Positions 15,232 to 22,664 of a stretch of 49,232 nt of DNA are shown here, piece by piece. Positions within the stretch are counted from its first letter, which is position 1. The number at the start of each line of letters is the position of its first letter. This DNA comes from an uncultured Eubacteriales bacterium (GTDB taxonomy: Bacteria > Bacillota > Clostridia > Lachnospirales > Lachnospiraceae): assembly GCA_900315305.1 (NCBI GenBank), contig OMYS01000028.1:1-49232 (forward strand), in the 5' to 3' direction. The translations under genes and the position numbers were made by a program. The notes under the pieces are model-generated. The model did not search any database. It was not told the origin of the DNA and worked only from the letters and a program-made list of their open reading frames with translations.

Positions 15232-16080
15232 TCAGACCGCATGCCCCTCGCTTGAGAAGAGGTGCATTTTCGTCTCGACGACGCTCTGAATGGCCTCGAC
15301 TTCATACGGAACCATGTCCGACGCGGCCGTAACGCCGGCATCCATCGCCTGCCTCATGCCACGAACCTGCGCCTTATTGATGTCCGTGAAAATATTGACC
15401 TTCGCGATGCCGCGCCTGATCGCCTCGCGGAAATCATTGTCTGAAAGACCGCTGCCGCCGTGCAGAACAAGCGGGACATCGACCGCCGCGGCGATCTCAC
15501 TGATCCGCTCAAAGTCAAGCTTCGGCGGGAACTTATAATCGCCGTGCGCATTGCCGACCGCGATCGCCAGCGCGTCAACTCCTGTGCGGCTGACGAAATC
15601 CGCTGCCTGATCGACCTTTGTGTAGTAATCGCTCGGCTTCGTAAGCTTTCCGGCGCCTTCGTTATCACCGACGTGACCAAGCTCACCCTCGACCGTGACG
15701 CCCATGGCGTGCGCGATCTTCACCATCTCCGCAAGACGGCTGACATTTTCCTCGTAGGATGCCGTCGAACAATCGTACATGATCGAAGTAAAGCCGAGCT
15801 TCATGGCCTCCATGCATTTTTCAAATGTAAGGCCGTGATCATAGTGCAGCACGACCGGCACGTGCGAATGCATCGCGCGGTTTCTCACCATGTCCGCGAC
15901 CGCAGCGAGCGACGCAGACGGCAGAAGAATCTCCGCCGTGCCCATGATGACCGGCGCGTTCAGCTTCTCCGCCGCGTTAAAGATTGCGTCCGTCATCTCA
16001 AGCGTCACCGAGTTGAAAAGACCCACTGCATAGTGCTGCTCCTTCGCGGGGCGAAGCACATCATTCAGATTTGCAAGCAT
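15232..16080 (-). CDS. Class II fructose/tagatose-bisphosphate aldolase family protein
   Basis: A 282-residue protein of normal class II aldolase length. Key segments are VVLHYDHGLTFEKCMEAMKLGFTSIMYDCS (residues about 77-106, catalytic Asp and first zinc His in the YDHG context), VEGELGHVGDNEG (about 131-143), AIAVGNAHGDYKFPP (zinc His, about 173-187), and VLHGGSGLSDNDFREAIRRGIAKVNIFTDIN (phosphate-binding loop, about 204-234). It cleaves a ketose 1,6-bisphosphate to triose phosphates. It is downstream of the PfkB kinase on the same strand, so the kinase product is the likely substrate. YDHG in place of FDHG, and general similarity to GatY-like enzymes, leave the sugar uncertain. Confidence 0.88.
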   Translation of the reverse strand: MLANLNDVLRPAKEQHYAVGLFNSVTLEMTDAIFNAAEKLNAPVIMGTAEILLPSASLAAVADMVRNRAMHSHVPVVLHYDHGLTFEKCMEAMKLGFTSIMYDCSTASYEENVSRLAEMVKIAHAMGVTVEGELGHVGDNEGAGKLTKPSDYYTKVDQAADFVSRTGVDALAIAVGNAHGDYKFPPKLDFERISEIAAAVDVPLVLHGGSGLSDNDFREAIRRGIAKVNIFTDINKAQVRGMRQAMDAGVTAASDMVPYEVEAIQSVVETKMHLFSSEGHAV

Positions 16081-16112
16081 ATCTGTCCTCCTTCTATCCC
16101 AGATTTATAGCA

Positions 16113-16199
16113 ATTCAGCACTCCCTCGGAGGGTCGGGAAAAATGGATGGAGCGCTTTCTCGCTCGTAATCTTTCTCGATTTTCCGAGGGGTGCTGAAT
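16113..16199. repeat. 87-bp inverted-repeat element between aldolase and sugar kinase genes
   Basis: ATTCAGCACTCCCTCGGA (16113-16130) and TCCGAGGGGTGCTGAAT (16183-16199) are near-perfect inverted arms with a 1-nt bulge. Inside is a second palindrome, GAGCG-CTTTCT-CGCTC. It is related to 966-1009 and 10261-10272, a MITE- or REP-like intergenic element. The right arm abuts the kinase stop codon (16202-16204), so the kinase-aldolase transcript would carry a long hairpin. Confidence 0.7.
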
Positions 16200-16201
16200 T
16201 A

Positions 16202-17437
16202 TTACGCATCATCATACTTCTTCCAGCCGCTTTTAATCATCATGCGGACCGCCTCGAGCGGCTCAAGTCCCTCAAGCGCATCGATTCCGGTGCAGCAGAG
16301 CGCGCCGGTCGCGGCTGCATTTTCAAGCGCCTCTTCAGGCCCCATGCCCTTCAGAAGACTCGCAAGAAATGCCGCGATGCTCGTATCACCGGCTCCCGTT
16401 CCCGAGACGACATGATCAATCTTGTAGCTCTTCTCAAACCGCGAAAATGAATTCCACTTCCGTGCTTTCAGCTCCAGCTTTGCGCCGACCTTTTCCATAT
16501 GCGAAGATGTCAGAAGATACATGCCCGGAGCGCCGCACTTAAGAAGCACCGCATTTGCCCCGAGAGCAAGGCACTTCTCAGCAAGAGGCCGAATGTCCGT
16601 CTCAAGGTCAAGATGCTTTGTAATATCATCGCTCCCGAATGCATCCTGCAGCGCATCATAGTGCGGCCGGTCCAGCATGAAGCAGAGCTCCTCGAAGCTC
16701 GGAACAAAGAAGTCGACATACGGAAGCACGCGCCGCAGAATACTCTCCCAATCTGCGCGGCCGGCCTCACTGTCCGGATCCACGGCCGCAAGGTCGAGGC
16801 TTGTCGCGATCCCGGCACTCTTCACCGCACGAAGCAGCCTTTCAAGCTCCGTGCCGTTATCTGTGTACATCCGCTTCATGAGTGTCGGATATCCGAAATG
16901 AAAGAGCGATGCGCCGCGAAGCGGATTTGCGGCCTCTGCTGCAGCTCCGGCAATTGCCGCCCTACCAGATGGAACCTGATCGAAAGCCTGTGATTTCGTC
17001 TCACCATGAAACGTTCCTTTTTCTTCCGGTATGAACTTCAGCACATCCTCCGCCCGGAACGTATCATTCGCGCCGGGGCAGTGCAGGAAGACGCGGTCAA
17101 TGCCGGGCGGCGCGAGGACAACGGAATAACTCGTTGTCCCACCCTTCTCTTCAAGCAGGTCCCCGCCCGCCTCATACTCGTCAAACAGTACGCGGACCAT
17201 CCGACCGAATGCATCATCTCCTACCTTCGCAAGAAGCCGCACATCCGCGCCGAGGATCTTCATCGCAAGCCCCGTGTTTGCGACGCACCCGCCCGTATGA
17301 ACACTGACGCCATCCATGTGAACGAGCTTGCCCGGCCGGAGCAGACGGCCGATATCCGGGGTGTGTGCATTTGCCGGAAAAACCGGCGTGATATCGAGGC
17401 AGATATGGCCAGCAACAACTGCTTTCTTTGCGCGCAT
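16202..17437 (-). CDS. PfkB-family carbohydrate kinase
   Basis: A 411-residue ribokinase-fold kinase. The ATG at 17437 has AGGAGG 8 nt upstream; an upstream in-frame extension of 44 residues is rejected. Visible family features are GHICLDITP at the N-terminus, VHTGGCVANTGLAMKILGADV (about 49-69, PfkB signature 1) and VVSGTGAGDTSIAAFLASLL (about 352-371, anion hole and catalytic Asp in GAGD). It is longer than usual (300-340) because of two insertions, about residues 145-180 and 265-325. It phosphorylates a sugar or sugar phosphate. With the class II aldolase downstream it forms a kinase-aldolase catabolic module; no cognate transporter or regulator is adjacent. Confidence 0.88.
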   Translation of the reverse strand: MRAKKAVVAGHICLDITPVFPANAHTPDIGRLLRPGKLVHMDGVSVHTGGCVANTGLAMKILGADVRLLAKVGDDAFGRMVRVLFDEYEAGGDLLEEKGGTTSYSVVLAPPGIDRVFLHCPGANDTFRAEDVLKFIPEEKGTFHGETKSQAFDQVPSGRAAIAGAAAEAANPLRGASLFHFGYPTLMKRMYTDNGTELERLLRAVKSAGIATSLDLAAVDPDSEAGRADWESILRRVLPYVDFFVPSFEELCFMLDRPHYDALQDAFGSDDITKHLDLETDIRPLAEKCLALGANAVLLKCGAPGMYLLTSSHMEKVGAKLELKARKWNSFSRFEKSYKIDHVVSGTGAGDTSIAAFLASLLKGMGPEEALENAAATGALCCTGIDALEGLEPLEAVRMMIKSGWKKYDDA

Positions 17438-17614
17438 TTCATGTTCCTCCTGAAGATTATGATACACCCGGTGCTGCAAAATGAAAACCGCGGTCATCAT
17501 GAGGAGCTGTCCGACCACTGAAAGCAAAAAGCCCGTGTCCCTCGAAGTCAGCATTTCGCCATGGGACATGAAACGCGAAATGTAACTGTTCTCTGCAAAA
17601 ACTAGGAAAAATCG

Positions 17615-19006
17615 TCACAGCATATCGCGAAATGAAATGCACCTGATCGCATACTGTCTTGCTGCCTCTTCCGCGTTTTTCGCAAATCCGCTCTTTGAAA
17701 AGACATAGTAAAATTTCTCCGGGCAATGGAGCAGTTCGCCGCGCTCCACCAGCGTTCGAAGAACCTTCTCATCTGTTTTGTCATTTCTCCATTTGCATTC
17801 GCCAAGAAGCATCTGGTTCTCACCCATTGCTACAATATCTATTTCCTCCTCGCGGTGTTCTTTCGGATTTGTTCCCCACCATCTTCCGATTTTCCCAAAT
17901 AAGAACGGAAGCTTCGTATAGACGTCAGCGCGGTACAAGTACTGTCTGCAGATCTCTTCAAAAATACCTCCCATAAAGTCAGCAAGCTGCGGTTTTACGC
18001 TGTTTTCATAAATTGCTTCGCCAATTCCCATGGAAATCGCCGTGATGTTCGGACGCACGAATCGGTACCAGAACAAAAACATACTGTCCTGCAAGCGATA
18101 CAGTGTTTTTCTGCTGTTTTCCTTCTCCGTAATCGGCCTTTCCTTTTCTACAATTCCAATCTGGATCAAAGAGGTCAAAAGGTTGCTGCACGCGCTGCTC
18201 TCTAATCCTACCTTGGTAGCGATTTCATTCAGCTTACTTGCTCCGGAAGCAATAGCCGAAATGACCGAATGGTATGAAGCCGGTTCGCGCATTTCCTGCT
18301 TGAGCAGATTTGTCGGTTCCTCAAACAGCATTCCGTTATCGTCAAAAAACAGACTTAGTAAATTCTCATCTACTGTCTTATTCTCCTGAATCCGATTCAG
18401 GTATTCCGGCACACCGCCTGTCACGCCGTAGAGCACGGCCTGGTCTTCCGGCTCAAATTGCCCCAGCATCTCTCTGGATTCAAAAAATGTAAACGGTTTA
18501 ATCTTAAACTGCGCCGTCCGTCTGCCATACAAAGGGCTCTTATAGCCAAGCACCTGATTTTCCATAAAGCACATAGAAGAGCCACACAGAATCAAAAACA
18601 GATTGCTGTCTTTCCAACAGGTATCAATGTGCTTCTGCAGCATCGAGGATATCGCGGGATAAGACGCCGCCAGATACGGGTATTCGTCAATGGAAAGGAT
18701 CAGTCTCTGTTCCCTGCACCGTCGATCGATCTCTGACAGCAGCGACTCAAAATCAGAATAAACTGCCTCCGAGAAGCTGTTTCCGTCTGAAAGGCCGCGC
18801 ATGACCGCAACAGAAAGTCCCGTCAGGTTTTCTTTCATTGTTCCCTCGATGGCGATATACGAAATTGCCTTCTTATCCTTTAAAAACTCTGAAATCAGAG
18901 TCGTCTTTCCAATCCGCCGCCTTCCATAAATCACAGCAAATTGAAATGTATCCTCCTGATACATGCTCTCAAGCTTTTTTAATTCCTTTTTTCTTCCAGT
19001 AAACAT
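17615..19006 (-). CDS. AAA ATPase with DUF234-type C-terminal domain
   Basis: A 463-residue protein. Walker A is YGRRRIGKTTL (about 28-38) and Walker B LILSIDEYPYL (about 102-112), followed by the sensor segment LILCGSSMCFMENQVLG, as in the archaeal-type ATPase_2 family. A winged-helix part (about 265-330) precedes a C-terminal DUF234 domain with a restriction-endonuclease-like core (EEEIDIVAMGENQMLLGECKW, D and E-x-K at about 395-415). Such proteins are common as single genes and their function is unresolved. It is monocistronic. Confidence 0.85.
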   Translation of the reverse strand: MFTGRKKELKKLESMYQEDTFQFAVIYGRRRIGKTTLISEFLKDKKAISYIAIEGTMKENLTGLSVAVMRGLSDGNSFSEAVYSDFESLLSEIDRRCREQRLILSIDEYPYLAASYPAISSMLQKHIDTCWKDSNLFLILCGSSMCFMENQVLGYKSPLYGRRTAQFKIKPFTFFESREMLGQFEPEDQAVLYGVTGGVPEYLNRIQENKTVDENLLSLFFDDNGMLFEEPTNLLKQEMREPASYHSVISAIASGASKLNEIATKVGLESSACSNLLTSLIQIGIVEKERPITEKENSRKTLYRLQDSMFLFWYRFVRPNITAISMGIGEAIYENSVKPQLADFMGGIFEEICRQYLYRADVYTKLPFLFGKIGRWWGTNPKEHREEEIDIVAMGENQMLLGECKWRNDKTDEKVLRTLVERGELLHCPEKFYYVFSKSGFAKNAEEAARQYAIRCISFRDML

Positions 19007-19180
19007 AGCTGTGCCTCCGCTCTTTGTCCTTGTATGCCCAGCACTGTATCAAGCTCTTCCCATATAGCCATCAGATTGATGAAATAGCTAATTTTAAAAT
19101 TACTAATTTATAACTAAGTAATTCTGTAATGAGTTTATCACAAGGGTATTCAAAAACCAAGCACAACGATCAAAGGTACT

Positions 19181-19228
19181 GAAAATGAAACGCCAGCTGC
19201 CTGCAAATGAACTTGCAGACAACCGGCG
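19181..19228 (-). terminator. Intrinsic terminator of thiW
   Basis: On the minus strand, a 16-bp stem with G-T pairs (arms 19213-19228 and 19191-19206) is followed by TTTCATTTTC (19181-19190). It begins 14 nt past the thiW stop. Confidence 0.7.
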
Positions 19229-19241
19229 CTGAGAAATACTA

Positions 19242-19775
19242 TTACCGTGTTGCGGCTTGAGACAGCCTGTCGCCGATCTTCTCCTGCATAAGCCGCAGGG
19301 CTCCGCATTTGCAGAGCACACCGATGAGGATCGACGCAAGCACCGTTCCGCCGAACGTACTGACGAAAAACGGGAGAATATACGCATAGATTGTGCCTTC
19401 TCTGCCCATGAGGTAAGCCGCGACCGGATAGGCTGCCAGCCCTCCCAGAACGCCGGTGCCTACCACCTCGGCAACATACGTCGGCAGAAGGCGCTTCGTG
19501 TATTTATACATAAGGCCGCAGCAGAGCGCCCCGATCATGCTTCCCGGAAATGCAAGCAGCGTTCCTGTCCCAAGCAGATTTCTGATCAGGGACGTACAGA
19601 ATGCCACGGCGACGCCGTAGCCCGGACCGAGCAGAACAGCAGACAGCACATTGACCATATGCTGCACAGGAAAACACCTGGATGCTCCGACCGGAAACGA
19701 CAGGGTGGACAGGGCCACCGCCAGAGCGGTAAACATAGCCGCTACGACAAGCTTACGCACATGAGTTCCATTCAT
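19242..19775 (-). CDS. thiW: ThiW, S component of an ECF transporter for a thiamine precursor (thiazole)
   Basis: A 177-residue membrane protein with about five to six helices. The ATG at 19775 has GGGAGG upstream. The segments VALSTLSFPVGASRCFPVQHMVNVLSAVLLGPGYG and SLIRNLLGTGTLLAFPGSMIGAL are characteristic of ThiW. ThiW is the predicted substrate-binding component for the thiazole moiety (hydroxyethylthiazole), working with the shared ECF ATPase/EcfT module encoded elsewhere. A TPP riboswitch and terminator precede it, confirming thiamine-linked regulation. No other thi gene is adjacent. Confidence 0.9.
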   Translation of the reverse strand: MNGTHVRKLVVAAMFTALAVALSTLSFPVGASRCFPVQHMVNVLSAVLLGPGYGVAVAFCTSLIRNLLGTGTLLAFPGSMIGALCCGLMYKYTKRLLPTYVAEVVGTGVLGGLAAYPVAAYLMGREGTIYAYILPFFVSTFGGTVLASILIGVLCKCGALRLMQEKIGDRLSQAATR

Positions 19776-19821
19776 TTCATTTTCCTCCCTCTGACAATTG
19801 AATGATCCTTTGCTGAACAAC

Positions 19822-19850
19822 AAAAAAACGATACCCGACAATGGGTATCG
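19822..19850 (-). terminator. Expression-platform terminator of the TPP riboswitch
   Basis: On the minus strand, CGATACCC-ATTGTC-GGGTATCG (19829-19850) is followed by seven T (19822-19828). It lies between the TPP aptamer and thiW, so TPP binding would cause premature termination. Confidence 0.92.
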
Positions 19851-19912
19851 CTTCCGTACTTACACAATAAAACAGAGCTGCTGTTATGGTCAGTTCTCTG
19901 CACTCATTACAA

Positions 19913-19995
19913 TCCCTACGTTGGCATTATCCAAATCAGGTATTCGGGTCGCATCATTAATCGACGCCTCTCAGCCTTCCGGCTCCCCGTGTATG
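19913..19995 (-). promoter_or_regulatory. TPP riboswitch (THI element) controlling thiW
   Basis: The minus strand contains the conserved order ACACGGGGAGCC, GGCTGAGAGG, GACCCGAATACCTGATTTGG, ATAATGCCAACGTAGGGA, the full TPP aptamer consensus including the CUGAGA and ACCUGAU-UGGAUAAUGCC-CGUAGGGA cores. The terminator at 19822-19850 follows. Confidence 0.97.
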
Positions 19996-20311
19996 TTCAG
20001 TTGTTATAAATCTTACGGTATATTTATAACATACCGTTTCAAACTTTTCAATGCATTCAGATCAATCGACTCCTTCCGCTCCTTCTGCAAAACCTAGTCC
20101 GGAAATGTCACATATTGATGCAAGAGCCTGCGCACATACCCCTTCCCTGATTCATCACAAAAAACAGCAGAAATCCAATACTATAAAGCAGAAAATCGAT
20201 TCTTTGATTTGCATCAGATTTGTAAAATAGAACCATCGATGCAGACTGTCGGATGCCCGGGAAATGAGCCTGCAGGCAGACTGCACAAGCATATTGCAAA
20301 AGGAGGATGCG

Positions 20312-21253
20312 ATGAGCAAATTAGAAGAAGCAAAAAATAACAATTTCAGCGAGAACAGATTGCTGCAGAACCTGTCCTGGCCGGAGGAGCCGGTCGATGT
20401 TGTCCTGGATACGGATACTTACAATGAAGTCGATGATCAGTTTGCACTGGCGTATCTCCTGCGATCGCCGGAGCGCTGCACCGTCAAGGCAGTCCTTGCG
20501 GCCCCATTTTTCAACAGCAATTCTACATCACCGGAGGATGGCATGGAAAAGAGCTACGACGAAATCATGCGGGTGCTGAACGTTATGGACAGACCGGACA
20601 TGAATTCATCTGTCTTCCGCGGATCCCGCACCTATCTTCCAAATGAGAAAACACCGGTGCCGTCGGAAGCCGCTGACAGGCTAGTCACACTCTCCCAGCA
20701 GTACTCGGAAACCCATCCGCTCTATGTGGTGGCAATAGCCTGCCTCACCGATCTTGCCTCCGCCATCCTGACAGATCCATCCATTGTCCGGGGAATCGTC
20801 GTGGTCTGGCTCGGCGGCCATGCGCTGCACTGGCCGGATACGGCGGAATTCAACATGGCACAGGACATCGCAGCAGCAAGGGTCGTATTTGGCAGCGGCG
20901 TGCCGCTCGTGCAGCTGCCCTGCATGGGAGTTGTGTCTTCATTTGCAATCAGCCATGCAGAATTTGAGACCTGCCTGCGCAGAAAAAACAGGCTCTGCGA
21001 TTATCTCGTCGATCTGACAGAGCAGTCACAGACCGCAAATGGAGCCGGCGACATGTGGTCCCGCATTATCTGGGATGTGACAACGGCCGCGTGGCTCATG
21101 AACCCGGATTTCACCAGAAGTTACGTGATTCACCGGCCGGTCCCGGAATATGACTACCAGTATGGCCGGAATGAAAATGGTGCCTTCATGCGGTACGTAT
21201 ATGCACTTGACCGGGATGGGATCTGGGAAGATCTGGTGCGGAAGCTGTCATAA
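20312..21253 (+). CDS. Inosine-uridine-type nucleoside hydrolase
   Basis: A 313-residue protein; the ATG at 20312 has AAAGGAGG 6 nt upstream. The N-terminal calcium-binding motif is DTDTYNEVDDQFALAYLL (about residues 33-50), a variant of DTD-x-x-x-DD. The C-terminal part has NGAGDMWSRIIWDVTTAAWL with the conserved metal-site Asp in the WD context. It hydrolyses ribonucleosides to base and ribose for salvage. It has no partner gene in an operon; thiW is divergent. Confidence 0.85.
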   Translation: MSKLEEAKNNNFSENRLLQNLSWPEEPVDVVLDTDTYNEVDDQFALAYLLRSPERCTVKAVLAAPFFNSNSTSPEDGMEKSYDEIMRVLNVMDRPDMNSSVFRGSRTYLPNEKTPVPSEAADRLVTLSQQYSETHPLYVVAIACLTDLASAILTDPSIVRGIVVVWLGGHALHWPDTAEFNMAQDIAAARVVFGSGVPLVQLPCMGVVSSFAISHAEFETCLRRKNRLCDYLVDLTEQSQTANGAGDMWSRIIWDVTTAAWLMNPDFTRSYVIHRPVPEYDYQYGRNENGAFMRYVYALDRDGIWEDLVRKLS

Positions 21254-21311
21254 GCTTCCGCACTCACGGCAGATGTCAACCGATATATTTTAATGTATAG
21301 CGGCGGTCTTC

Positions 21312-21349
21312 TTGATGATTTTTTCGCCATTTGGTATGATCACCAAATG
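21312..21349 (+). promoter_or_regulatory. Promoter of lpdD with overlapping palindromic operator
   Basis: A -35 box TTGATG (21312-21317) and -10 box TATGAT (21335-21340) with a 17-bp spacer. A perfect palindrome CATTTGGT-N6-ACCAAATG (21328-21349) covers the -10 box, placing a dimeric repressor where it would block RNA polymerase. Confidence 0.6.
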
Positions 21350-21403
21350 AGACCCGATCTTGTCCGGGACTTATATTAAATTGTAAGGAGCACATAACGC
21401 CAC

Positions 21404-21775
21404 ATGGAAGTTAAAAATCTCTCCCCAATCCGTACCTACTGTGTCCACCTCTCCTTCACCGCCGTCGACATCAGCGTCGGCGCGGTCGGGAATGACCTCT
21501 TCATCTTAGTGACAGGAGGCGAAAAGCCGCACCTCGGCACCTGTGTCATGGCGATTCCGCGTCCGTCGCTTACCGGCGATGGACGCATCAGCGCGACCTC
21601 CTCCGTCCTCAACCGGACAGGGCACAAGGACGAGGCGATCTGCCGTCTTCTTGCAGAAAAGGCCGCTGTAAAGCATAACGCCGTGACCGTCTGCACCGGC
21701 GGCTTCCACATGGACCACATGACCGGGGACCAGATCAGGGAGTTGATGCAGGCGCTGAAAGAGCTGGAGATGTGA
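21404..21775 (+). CDS. LpdD-like prenylated-flavin chaperone/decarboxylase accessory protein
   Basis: A 123-residue cytosolic protein. The sequence VHLSFTAVDISVGAVGNDLFILVTGGEKPHLGTCVMAIPRPSL, with later HKDEAICRLLAEK and VCTGGFHMDHMT segments, fits the LpdD family, the small third subunit of UbiD-type gallate/hydroxyarylic acid decarboxylases (LpdB/UbiX, LpdC/UbiD, LpdD). It would act with a UbiD decarboxylase on aromatic acids. No intact ubiD is present, and the adjacent ubiX is a remnant, so this gene is an orphan here. Start at 21404 with AAGGAG 13 nt upstream, a longer than ideal spacing. Confidence 0.7.
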   Translation: MEVKNLSPIRTYCVHLSFTAVDISVGAVGNDLFILVTGGEKPHLGTCVMAIPRPSLTGDGRISATSSVLNRTGHKDEAICRLLAEKAAVKHNAVTVCTGGFHMDHMTGDQIRELMQALKELEM

Positions 21776-21781
21776 AGGAAC

Positions 21782-21946
21782 TTGAAAGAAATTGAGCTTG
21801 TCGACTACGAGTATGATGCACCATTTCGCATCTATAATATCGTCTGGGAAGGCGGAGCGCACTCTCCCAACTCCTATGCGCCGAATATTCTGGAGCACTG
21901 GCATCCGGATTGTGAGCCGCGGCGCGGCGACCACCTGGAAATATGA
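21782..21946 (+). pseudogene. Short N-terminal fragment of a probable AraC-type (cupin) regulator
   Basis: Reading from TTG at 21782 gives KEIELVDYEYDAPFRIYNIV, then WEGGAHSPNSYAPNILEHWHPD, before the frame runs into ubiX sequence and stops at 21946. The EHWHPD ending resembles the cupin His motif of AraC regulators (H-W-H-P-E/D-x-E). Only about 43 residues of it remain. The junction with ubiX is near 21900-21915. The family assignment is uncertain. Confidence 0.35.
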
Positions 21947-22331
21947 GACGGACCGCCCTCTGAGCGACCTCAAGGCGATGGCCGACCATGTCTTCGAGGA
22001 GAATGACATGATCATCATGCCCTGCAGCATGAAGACCCTCGCCGGCATCGTCAGCGGCTACGCGGACAATCTGATCCAGCGCGCCGCCGACGTATGCATC
22101 AAGGAGGGCCGAAAGGTCGTTCTCGTCCCCCGGGAGATGCCGCTCTCGAGGATCCATCTCCGGAACATGTCAGAGGCGGCCGATCTCGGCTGCGTCATCG
22201 TCCCGCCGATGCTGACCTTCTACAGCGGGCAGAAGACACTCGAGGATGAAATCGACCATATCGCGGGGAAGATCCTGCTGCAGTTCGGGCTGAAATCGCC
22301 GTTCTTTCATGCGTGGAAGGAAAAAAGCTAA
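21900..22331 (+). pseudogene. ubiX-like flavin prenyltransferase, decayed (N-terminus and internal segment missing)
   Basis: In the frame ending at 22331, GIRIVSRGAATTWKYETDRP, PCSMKTLAGIVSGYADNLIQ, RAADVCIKEGRKVVLVPREM and HLRNMSEAADLGCVIVPPML are unmistakable UbiX/Pad1 sequence. The usual N-terminal 35 residues with the G-x-S/T-GAxG flavin loop are missing. The stretch normally between D-x-D-x and MIV-x-PCSMKTL (about 14 residues, including the SGS-F-K region) is also deleted: HVFEENDMIIMPCS runs straight through. Both lost segments are needed for FMN/substrate binding, so the gene is almost certainly non-functional. It lies next to lpdD as a relic of a UbiX-UbiD-LpdD operon. Confidence 0.75.
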
Positions 22332-22372
22332 GAAACCGCAGGGCTCCCAGAACGCCGGTGCCATCACTTCAC

Positions 22373-22664
22373 TTACGTCAGACTCATCTCCTGCTGCTCA
22401 ATGCGTTCAACAGCATCGACAGTGAGCCCTGCATATTCAGCGATATCCTCTTTACTTAATTTACCGCTTCGAAGCATCCTCACAACAGCCTCGCGCTGTG
22501 CCTTGCCGTACCCTTTTTCGATTCCTTTTTCGATTCCTTTTTCGATTCCCTTTTCGATTCCCTTTTCGATTCCTCTGTTTTCCACTCTGTCCAGAACATC
22601 ACACATATTCACACCTTCTTTCTTCTTTGAAAGATCTGCTATTACGCCCTCGGGCTGCTGTATC
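22373..22664 (-). pseudogene. C-terminal remnant of an Rpn-family (PD-(D/E)XK) recombination-promoting nuclease
   Basis: The minus frame reads QPEGVIADLSKKKEGVNMCD, VLDRVENRGIEKGIEKG and so on, then REAVVRMLRSGKLSKEDIAE and YAGLTVDAVERIEQQE to a stop at 22373. This is the typical C-terminal tail of Rpn/transposase-like nucleases abundant in Lachnospiraceae. The nuclease domain is missing: upstream sequence immediately becomes the end of the membrane protein gene at 22665. A short product from the internal ATG near 22606 is conceivable, but a truncated relic is more likely. Confidence 0.65.
22512..22571. repeat. Five tandem 12-bp repeats encoding (IEKG)n
   Basis: Units CCTTTTTCGATT (three) and CCCTTTTCGATT (two) in a row on plus, coding for IEKG on minus within the Rpn remnant. 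This period is prone to slippage. Confidence 0.9.

Noticed and set aside
17438..17569. 44-residue N-terminal extension of the PfkB kinase with a hydrophobic stretch
   Set aside because: A perfect AGGAGG-spaced ATG at 17437 starts the conserved kinase N-terminus; the extension is not a family feature.
22512..22571. CRISPR-like array
   Set aside because: The 12-bp units are contiguous without spacers and encode IEKG in frame.
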